A stretch of 26,575 bases of DNA from DASZIT01 sp036264255 (GTDB lineage: Bacteria; Actinomycetota; Acidimicrobiia; Acidimicrobiales; RAAP-2). Location: positions 1 through 26,575 of the forward strand of contig DATARI010000241.1 of NCBI GenBank assembly GCA_036264255.1, given 5' to 3'. Positions 20,741 to 26,575 of this stretch are shown here, piece after piece. The stretch's first letter is position 1; each line of letters opens with the position of its first letter. The position numbers were made by a program, and so were the translations under genes. A model generated the notes under the pieces. That model was not told where the DNA came from. It saw only the letters and a list, made by a program, of their open reading frames with translations, and did not search any database.

Positions 20741-21640
20741 ATGAGCGCATTCGGGCTCGATGCGCCGGCGCCCCTGGCCGAATCCCTTCCGGGGGCCGCG
20801 CCGGTACTGGCCAAGGCGCCCCAGGAGAATTTTCCGGTGGCGCTCTGGTTCCTCCCCGCCATCGTCCGTCACCGCCTGCTGGCGGTCTACGGCTTCGCCC
20901 GGCTGGTCGACGACGTCGGCGACGAGGGATCCGGAACCGAGGCCCCGGCCCAGCTCGACTGGTTGGAGGCGGACCTGGAGCGGGCCGTCACCGGGACCGC
21001 CGTCCACCCCCTGGTCCAGCGGCTGACACCGGTGCTGGACGACCTCGACCTCCCGCTCGACCCGTTCCGGCGCTTGATCGATGCCAACCGCCGCGACCAG
21101 CAGGTCCGGCGCTACCTGACCTTCGACGACCTCCGGGCCTACTGCCAGCTGTCGGCCACCCCGGTCGGCGAACTGGTGCTGCGGATCTTCGAGGTGTCGA
21201 CGCCCGAGCGGTTGGCCTGGTCCGACGACGTCTGTACCGCCCTGCAGCTCCTCGAGCACCTCCAGGACGTTGGCGAGGACGCCCGCCGGGGGAGGGTCTA
21301 CCTGCCGGCGGAGGACCTGGCCCGGTTCGGTTGCCCGGAGGCCGACCTCCGCGCCGACATCGCCAGCCCGGCCCTCCGGGAGGTGGTGGCCTTCGAGACC
21401 GACCGGAGCCGCCACCTGCTCGGGCCGGCGGTGCCCCTGGTCCGGAGCCTCCCGTTCCTGGCCCGCCTGGCGGTGGCCGGCTATGCCGCCGGGGGGTTGG
21501 CCACCGTCGATGCGATCACCAACGCCGACTACGAGGTGTTGGCCGATGCCCGGCGGCCGACCCGGGGGAGCACCCTCGGTCACCTCGCCCGGCTGTCCGC
21601 CGGGCGCCCCCGACCGGGCTTGGGCGGTGGGCTCCGGTGA
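20741..21640 (+). CDS. hpnC: Squalene synthase-like HpnC (hydroxysqualene synthase)
   Basis: A 299-residue trans-isoprenyl diphosphate synthase (squalene/phytoene synthase fold). The first Asp-rich motif is D57-DVG-D61 and the second D176-VGE-D180, followed by RRGRVYLPAEDLARFG. In the three-enzyme HpnCDE route HpnD makes presqualene diphosphate and HpnC converts it to hydroxysqualene. It is placed first in the operon, as in other actinobacterial hop clusters, and assigned as HpnC by position and by the NFPVALWFLP block typical of this branch. ATG 20741 is preferred; GTG 20732 in frame has poor SD spacing. Its stop overlaps the next start by 4 nt. Confidence 0.88.
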   Translation: MSAFGLDAPAPLAESLPGAAPVLAKAPQENFPVALWFLPAIVRHRLLAVYGFARLVDDVGDEGSGTEAPAQLDWLEADLERAVTGTAVHPLVQRLTPVLDDLDLPLDPFRRLIDANRRDQQVRRYLTFDDLRAYCQLSATPVGELVLRIFEVSTPERLAWSDDVCTALQLLEHLQDVGEDARRGRVYLPAEDLARFGCPEADLRADIASPALREVVAFETDRSRHLLGPAVPLVRSLPFLARLAVAGYAAGGLATVDAITNADYEVLADARRPTRGSTLGHLARLSAGRPRPGLGGGLR

Positions 21641-22506
21641 CGATCGAGTCGGCCTACCAGTTCTGCGAAGCGGTCACCTCCAGCCAGGCCAAGAACTTCG
21701 CCTACGGGATCCGACTGCTACGGCCTCCCGAGCGCCGGGCCATGACTGCGGTCTATGCCCTGGCCCGCCGGATCGACGACATCACCGACGGCGACCTTCC
21801 CCCCGAGGACAAACTCGAGGCTCTCGCCGGGGTGCGCAAGGACCTCGGCGGACGCGACCCGATGGGGCGCGACCCGGTGCTGACCGCGCTGGCCGATGCC
21901 GCCGAACGCTATCCGTTGCCGTTCGACGCCTTCGGCGACCTCATCGACGGTTGCGAGATGGATGTCACCGGCGTCAGCTACGTCACCCGTGAGGACCTGG
22001 TCGGCTACTGCCGCCGGGTGGCCGGGTCCATCGGGCGGCTGTCGCTGGCCATCTTCTCCTGCCCGGATCTCGACACCGCCACCCCGCTGGCCGACGACCT
22101 CGGGGTGGCGTTGCAGCTCACCAACATCCTCCGCGACGTGCTCGAGGACCGCGGAATGGGTCGGGTCTATCTCCCCGCCGAGGACGCCCGGAGCGTCGGC
22201 TGCCCGGCGGACCTGGTGGCGGAGCCCGATGCCCTCGCCCGGCTGGTCGGCCTGGAGTGTCCGTATGCCGCCGAGTGGTTCGACCGCGGCCTGCAGCTCC
22301 TGCCCCTGCTCGACCGCCGGAGCCGCGCCTGTGTGTCGGCCATGGCGGGGATCTACCGCCGGTTGCTCGACCGGATGGCCCGGGATCCGATGGCGGTGAC
22401 CCAGGGCCGGGTGTCGGTGCCCACCTGGGAGAAGGGTTGGGTGGCGGTCTCCAGCCTGGCCGGGCTGGGGATGGGCGGAGGAACCTCGACGGGCGGTCGC
22501 CCATGA
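21637..22506 (+). CDS. hpnD: Presqualene diphosphate synthase HpnD
   Basis: A 289-residue squalene/phytoene synthase family enzyme with Asp-rich motifs D47-DIT-D51 and D167-VLE-D171 (in QLTNILRDVLED), and the GRVYLPAED block after them. It should join two farnesyl diphosphates to presqualene diphosphate. FAYGIRLLRPPERRAMTAVYALAR is the expected substrate-pocket region. Start GTG 21637 lies in the GTGA overlap with the hpnC stop, and its own TGA overlaps the hpnE ATG, so translation is coupled on both sides. The frame upstream of 21637 is a shadow of hpnC. HpnC and HpnD are paralogues; the assignment of which is which follows motif style and gene order. Confidence 0.9.
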   Translation: MTIESAYQFCEAVTSSQAKNFAYGIRLLRPPERRAMTAVYALARRIDDITDGDLPPEDKLEALAGVRKDLGGRDPMGRDPVLTALADAAERYPLPFDAFGDLIDGCEMDVTGVSYVTREDLVGYCRRVAGSIGRLSLAIFSCPDLDTATPLADDLGVALQLTNILRDVLEDRGMGRVYLPAEDARSVGCPADLVAEPDALARLVGLECPYAAEWFDRGLQLLPLLDRRSRACVSAMAGIYRRLLDRMARDPMAVTQGRVSVPTWEKGWVAVSSLAGLGMGGGTSTGGRP

Positions 22507-23927
22507 CCCGGCCCCGGCTGGTGGTGATCGGCGGGGGACTGGCGGGGATGAGCGCGGCGCTGGTGGCGGCCGACGCCGGGTGCGAGGTCACCCTTTTCGA
22601 ACGGCGCCGCCGACTGGGCGGATTGACCTGGTCGTTCGAGCGGAACCAGCGGTGGTTCGACAACGGCCAACACGTCTTCATGCGTTGCTGCCTCGAGTAC
22701 CGGGCGTTCATCGACCGGCTGGGGATGGCCGACGCGGTGGCGCTGCAACCGAGGATGGATGTGCCGGTGCTGGCGCCGGGGGGTGCCCGGGCCTCCATCC
22801 GACGATCGGGGATGCCGGTGCCACTGCACCTGGCCGGGGCCATCGCCCGGTACCGCCACCTCTCGCCAGTCGACCGGGGGCGCTTGGTGGCGGCGGTCCT
22901 CGCCCTCCGCCGGCTCGACCCCGACGATCCCGAGTTGGACACGACCACCTTCGGGGACTGGCTGGCGGCCCACGGCCAGAGTCCCCGGGCGGTGGCCGCC
23001 CTCTGGAACCTGATCGTGCTGCCCACCCTCAACGTGCCGGCCGAGCGGGCATCGCTGGCCCTGGCGGTCAAGGTGTTCCGAACCGGGCTCCTCGACCGCG
23101 CCGATGGGGGGGACATGGGTTGGTCACAGGTTCCGCTGGGCCAGCTGCACGGCGAGGCCGGGGCGCGAGCCCTGGAGGCGGCCGGGGTCGAGGTGGTGCC
23201 CGGGACCGCCGTCGATCGGCTCTCGCCGGAGGGCGACGGGTTCATCATCTCCGCCGACGACCGGTCAGTCGGGGCCGACGCCGTGGTGGTGACCACGCCG
23301 CCGCCGGTGACCCGGGGGCTGGTGCCGGCATCGGCCGGCCTTCCTGACCTGGCCCGGCTGGGGACGTCGCCGATCGTGAACGTGCACCTGGTGTTGGACC
23401 GGCGGGTGACCGACCTGCCGTTCGCCGCCGCCGTCGACTCCCCGGTGCAGTTCGTCTTCGACCGCACCGGGTCGTCGGGGAGCCGCCAGGGTCAATGCCT
23501 GGCGGTGTCCCTTTCGGCGGCCGACGCCTACATCGGCACTCCGAAGGACCAACTCGTCCGCACCTTCTTCGACGCCTTGGGCGAGCTGTTCCCGCCGGCC
23601 CGCCAGGCCCGACTGGTGGATGCGGTGGTCACCCGGGAGCGGGCGGCGACCTTCGCGGCGGTGGCCGGCAGCCGGGCGTTCCGCCCGGCGGAGACGACCA
23701 GGGTCCCCGGGCTGTTCGTGGCCGGGGCGTGGTGCGACACCGGATGGCCGGCGACGATGGAAGGGGCGGTCCGCAGCGGCACCGCCGCCGGCCGTCGGGC
23801 CGCCGAGGCGGTGGGCGCCTCGGCCACCGCCGGCTCCACCCGTTCTGTCGAGCCATGGGGTCTGCACCCTCAGGTCGCCCCCGAAGTCGTTGCTCACCGT
23901 CGAGTCCCCGAGGAGGCCACATGGTGA
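22503..23927 (+). CDS. hpnE: Hydroxysqualene dehydroxylase HpnE
   Basis: A 474-residue FAD-dependent amine-oxidase/phytoene-desaturase-fold protein. The dinucleotide motif VVIGGGLAGMSAAL (7-20) is followed by LFERRRRLGG, and the C-terminal FAD-contact region reads FVAGAWCDTGWPATMEGAVRSG. HpnE reduces hydroxysqualene to squalene, the last step before cyclisation. The ATG at 22503 is in an ATGA overlap with hpnD. The last 40 or so residues after the FAD region are low in conservation and may be a linker. Its stop lies inside the first codons of the prenyl synthase gene (7-nt overlap). Confidence 0.92.
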   Translation: MTRPRLVVIGGGLAGMSAALVAADAGCEVTLFERRRRLGGLTWSFERNQRWFDNGQHVFMRCCLEYRAFIDRLGMADAVALQPRMDVPVLAPGGARASIRRSGMPVPLHLAGAIARYRHLSPVDRGRLVAAVLALRRLDPDDPELDTTTFGDWLAAHGQSPRAVAALWNLIVLPTLNVPAERASLALAVKVFRTGLLDRADGGDMGWSQVPLGQLHGEAGARALEAAGVEVVPGTAVDRLSPEGDGFIISADDRSVGADAVVVTTPPPVTRGLVPASAGLPDLARLGTSPIVNVHLVLDRRVTDLPFAAAVDSPVQFVFDRTGSSGSRQGQCLAVSLSAADAYIGTPKDQLVRTFFDALGELFPPARQARLVDAVVTRERAATFAAVAGSRAFRPAETTRVPGLFVAGAWCDTGWPATMEGAVRSGTAAGRRAAEAVGASATAGSTRSVEPWGLHPQVAPEVVAHRRVPEEATW

Positions 23928-24973
23928 ACGCCCCTGCCCTGGAGGTGACCGAGCCGGAGGCATCCGGTCGCGCCCGCCACCGATCGGATGGGGTGAGCGC
24001 CGTCCTGTCCCGCACCGCCGCCCTCATCGGGCCGGCCCTCGACCAGGAGGTGGCGGTGCTCGGCGGCGGGTTGAGTGCGCCGGTCGCCCACCACCTCGCC
24101 GGGGGTGGCAAGCGGATACGGGCCGCCCTGGTGCTGCTGTCGGCCCGGGCGGCGGGGGGCGAGGAGCCCGACGCCATGGCCGGGGCGGTGGCCATCGAGC
24201 TGATCCACAATTTCTCCTTGCTGCACGACGACCTGATCGACGGCGATCGGCAGCGGCGGCACCGTTCGACGGTCTGGGCCGAGTTCGGGGTGGGACCGGC
24301 GGTGGTGGGGGGCGACGCGCTGGCCACCCTGGCCCTCCAGGTGCTGTTGGCCGAGCCGACCCCTCCCCGGGTGCGGGCGGCGGCGTCGCTCGCCCATGCC
24401 ACCCTGGCCATGATCGGCGGGCAGGCCGACGACATGGCCTTCGAGACCCGGTCGTCGGTGTCGGTGGAGGACTGCCTGGCCATGGAGGCGGGCAAGACCG
24501 GGGCCCTCCTCGAGTGCGCCATGGCCCTCGGGGCCATCCTGGTCGGAGCGCCCGAACCGGTGATCGAGGCGTTGGCGGAGTTCGGGGCCTGCCTCGGCAC
24601 CGCCTTTCAGGCGGTCGACGATCTGCTGGGTATCTGGGGGGATCCGGCCGTGACCGGCAAGCCCATCGGCAGCGACCTGCTGGCCGGAAAGAAGACGCTG
24701 CCGGTGGCCATCGCCCTGGCCGGTCCGGACGGCCGACCGGAGGAACTCCGTGAGTTGCTGGACCGGAATCGGTCCCCCTCCGGGTTGTCGGAAGCGGAGT
24801 TGCAACGGGCGGCCTGGCTGGTGGACGCCGGTGGCGGCCGGAGCGGGGCGTCGGAGACCGCCACCCGCTTCTTGGGGCAGGCCCAGTCGGCCCTCGATCG
24901 GGTGCCGCTCGACGAAAGCGCCAAGGCCGAGCTGGTCGAGGTGGCCCGGTTCGTCACGGAGCGCACGTGGTGA
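23921..24973 (+). CDS. Polyprenyl (farnesyl/geranylgeranyl) diphosphate synthase
   Basis: A 350-residue trans-prenyltransferase. GGGKRIRAALVLLS (61-74) binds isopentenyl diphosphate; the first Asp-rich motif is D103-DLI-D107 in LLHDDLIDGD; the second is in FQAVDDLLGIWGD (229-241), with KPIGSDLLAGKKT after it. In the analogous Streptomyces cluster this enzyme supplies farnesyl diphosphate. Here an aromatic residue (F98) lies five residues before the first motif, but the two-residue insertion of typical bacterial FPP synthases is absent, so the product could be C15 or C20. ATG 23921 has GAGGAGG just upstream and overlaps the hpnE stop by 7 nt. Confidence 0.9.
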   Translation: MVNAPALEVTEPEASGRARHRSDGVSAVLSRTAALIGPALDQEVAVLGGGLSAPVAHHLAGGGKRIRAALVLLSARAAGGEEPDAMAGAVAIELIHNFSLLHDDLIDGDRQRRHRSTVWAEFGVGPAVVGGDALATLALQVLLAEPTPPRVRAAASLAHATLAMIGGQADDMAFETRSSVSVEDCLAMEAGKTGALLECAMALGAILVGAPEPVIEALAEFGACLGTAFQAVDDLLGIWGDPAVTGKPIGSDLLAGKKTLPVAIALAGPDGRPEELRELLDRNRSPSGLSEAELQRAAWLVDAGGGRSGASETATRFLGQAQSALDRVPLDESAKAELVEVARFVTERTW

Positions 24974-26575
24974 CCTCCACGGTTTCGATCCCGGTCAGGC
25001 TCTCGAAGCCCTCCGCCGAACCGGCGGCGGGAGCCGCCCTCCGGCGCGGGTCGGAGTATCTGGCCGGCCTCCAACAGGAGGACGGGTGGTGGAAGGGCGA
25101 GCTGGAGACCAACGTCACCATGGATGCCGAGGACCTCCTCCTCCGCCAATTCCTCGGCATCCGGACCCCGGAGCAGACGATCGCCACCGCCACCTGGATC
25201 CGGTCCCGGCAGCGGGAGGACGGGACCTGGTCCAACTTCTTCGGGGGCCCGGCAGATCTCTCCACCACCATCGAGGCCTACCTCGCCCTCCGGCTGGCCG
25301 GTGACCCGGTTGACGCTCGCCACATGGAGAGCGCGGCGGCGTTCGTCCGGGAGGCCGGCGGGATCGAGCAGAGCCGGGTCTTCACCCGGATCTGGCTGGC
25401 GCTGTTCGGACTGTGGCCCTGGGAGAAGCTGCCGGTCCTCCCCCCCGAGATCATGTTCCTCCCCACCTGGGTCCCGCTCAACGTCTACGACTTCGGTTGC
25501 TGGGCCCGCCAGACGGTGGTGGCGCTGACCGTGGTCAGCGCCCACCGGCCGGTGCGGTCCATCCCGGTCGGGGTCGACGAGCTGCGCGGCGAGGTGGGGA
25601 CGGCCCCGCCGGCCAGCCGTTCCTGGCGAACCTGGCCGGGGCGGTTCCAGCGGCTGGACGACCTCCTCCACCGCTATGAACGGTCCCCCGTCCAGCCGTT
25701 CCGCCGGGCCGCCCTCCAGCGGGCGGAACAGTGGATCCTCCGCCGCCAGGAGGCCGACGGTTCCTGGGGCGGCATCCAGCCGCCGTGGGTCTACTCGCTC
25801 ATGGCCCTCCACCTCCAGGGCTACCCGCTGGATCACCCGGCGATGGCCGCCGGGCTGGCCGGGCTCGACGGGTTCACCATCGAGGACGACCAGGGTCGGC
25901 GGATCGAGGCCTGCCAGTCACCGGTATGGGACACCGGGCTGGCGGTGATCGCCCTGGCCGACGCCGGGTTGGCTCCCGACCACCCGGTGCTGCTCCGGGC
26001 CGCCCGCTGGCTGACCACCCAGGAGGTCCGGGTCAAAGGGGACTGGTCGGTGCGCCGCCCCCACCTCGCCCCCGGGGGCTGGGCCTTCGAGTTCGCCAAC
26101 GACAACTATCCCGACATCGACGACACCGCCGAGGTCGCCCTCGCCCTCCGCCGGACCCGGCAGCCCGACGACGGGGCGGTGGCCCGGGCGGTCGCCTGGG
26201 TGCTCGGCATGCAGTGCGCCGACGGCGGGTGGGCCGCCTTCGACGTCGACAACACCCAGGGGCTCTGCTCCGAGCTTCCCTTCTGCGACTTCGGCGAGCT
26301 GATCGATCCGCCGAGTGCCGATGTGACCGCCCACGTGGTCGAGTGGCTGGCCACCATCGGCCAGGCCGGAGCCGCGGCCAACCGGGGAGTCGAGTGGTTG
26401 CTGGCCCACCAGGAAGCCGACGGCTCCTGGTTCGGGCGTTGGGGGGCCAACTACCTCTACGGCACCGGCGCGGTGGTGCCGGCGCTCATCGCCGGCGGCG
26501 TCCCTCCCGACCATCCCGCGGTGCGGGCGGCGGTGGAGTGGCTCCACCAGTGTCAGAACCGGGACGGGGGGTGGG
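24970..26575 (+). CDS. shc: Squalene-hopene cyclase, partial at right edge
   Basis: The first 535 residues of a cyclase normally 630-670 long; the C terminus lies outside the window. The catalytic acid motif D382-IDD-385 (in NYPDIDDTAEV) protonates squalene. Several QxxxGxW repeats are visible: QEDGWW (36-41), QREDGTW (81-87), QEADGSWGG, QCADGGW, QEADGSWFG and QNRDGGW at the window end. The enzyme folds squalene into the pentacyclic hopene at the membrane. GTG 24970 in a GTGA overlap with the previous stop is the chosen start; GTG 24967 is an equal in-frame option. Later hopanoid-modifying genes, if any, would lie further right. Confidence 0.95.
   Translation, partial: MTSTVSIPVRLSKPSAEPAAGAALRRGSEYLAGLQQEDGWWKGELETNVTMDAEDLLLRQFLGIRTPEQTIATATWIRSRQREDGTWSNFFGGPADLSTTIEAYLALRLAGDPVDARHMESAAAFVREAGGIEQSRVFTRIWLALFGLWPWEKLPVLPPEIMFLPTWVPLNVYDFGCWARQTVVALTVVSAHRPVRSIPVGVDELRGEVGTAPPASRSWRTWPGRFQRLDDLLHRYERSPVQPFRRAALQRAEQWILRRQEADGSWGGIQPPWVYSLMALHLQGYPLDHPAMAAGLAGLDGFTIEDDQGRRIEACQSPVWDTGLAVIALADAGLAPDHPVLLRAARWLTTQEVRVKGDWSVRRPHLAPGGWAFEFANDNYPDIDDTAEVALALRRTRQPDDGAVARAVAWVLGMQCADGGWAAFDVDNTQGLCSELPFCDFGELIDPPSADVTAHVVEWLATIGQAGAAANRGVEWLLAHQEADGSWFGRWGANYLYGTGAVVPALIAGGVPPDHPAVRAAVEWLHQCQNRDGGW

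Noticed and set aside
20400..20750. A 116-codon minus-strand frame in the hopanoid leader
   Set aside because: No SD, no motif, and it is opposed by the promoter elements; composition looks non-coding.
21637..22506. Whether hpnC and hpnD are one duplicated carotenoid phytoene synthase pair
   Set aside because: Adjacent hpnE and a DxDD squalene-hopene cyclase fix the pathway as hopanoid rather than carotenoid.

Overview
The window is GC-rich, densely coding DNA with actinobacterial features: a hopanoid operon in the order known from Streptomyces, many leaderless-looking genes, and GTG starts. An Acidimicrobiia-like actinobacterium is a plausible source, but that is an inference from gene content and composition; no rRNA or marker gene is present to settle it. 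I see no tRNA, rRNA, CRISPR array, insertion sequence or phage gene.

Layout. 33-2953: a DUF6328 membrane protein (-), a sugar-porter MFS transporter (+) whose natural start appears to be ACG, and a hemerythrin-like protein (+). 2987-5696: a FrnE-type DsbA oxidoreductase (-), then on + a 63-aa SFPASDP protein, an SRPBCC protein, an ABM-fold monooxygenase-like protein and an SDR oxidoreductase. 5734-9488 (-): ASCH-domain protein, a methyltransferase fused to a Mug-type uracil-DNA glycosylase, a secreted L,D-transpeptidase, and a trans-acting enoyl reductase-like protein. 9597-11124 (+): DinB/DUF664 protein, OsmC protein, GNAT acetyltransferase. 11148-13268: an SDR (-) divergent from a fumarylacetoacetase-fold hydrolase (+) that is followed 2 nt later by an ArfB ribosome-rescue factor.

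13277-18567 looks like an amino-acid catabolism module. A Leu/Val-type dehydrogenase makes 2-oxo acids, a fused 1209-aa indolepyruvate:ferredoxin oxidoreductase can oxidise 2-oxo acids to acyl-CoA, and a divergent Lrp/AsnC regulator shares a 137-bp promoter region with them. That region holds an inverted repeat whose two arms touch the -35 elements of both promoters. 18610-20390 (-) carries an alpha/beta hydrolase and a nitrilase-family amidase.

20403-20740 is a visibly AT-richer, gene-free leader with several small palindromes and a near-consensus promoter. It feeds a tightly overlapping hopanoid operon: hpnC, hpnD, hpnE, a polyprenyl diphosphate synthase, and squalene-hopene cyclase, which runs off the right edge. 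The proteins would make prenyl diphosphate, convert it through presqualene diphosphate and hydroxysqualene to squalene, and cyclise it to hopene.

Two genome-scale habits stand out. About ten genes have a TANNNT box ending 6-9 nt before the start codon and no Shine-Dalgarno sequence (leaderless pattern), while others in the window have strong SD sequences. Several convergent gene pairs are separated only by compact GC-rich hairpins.
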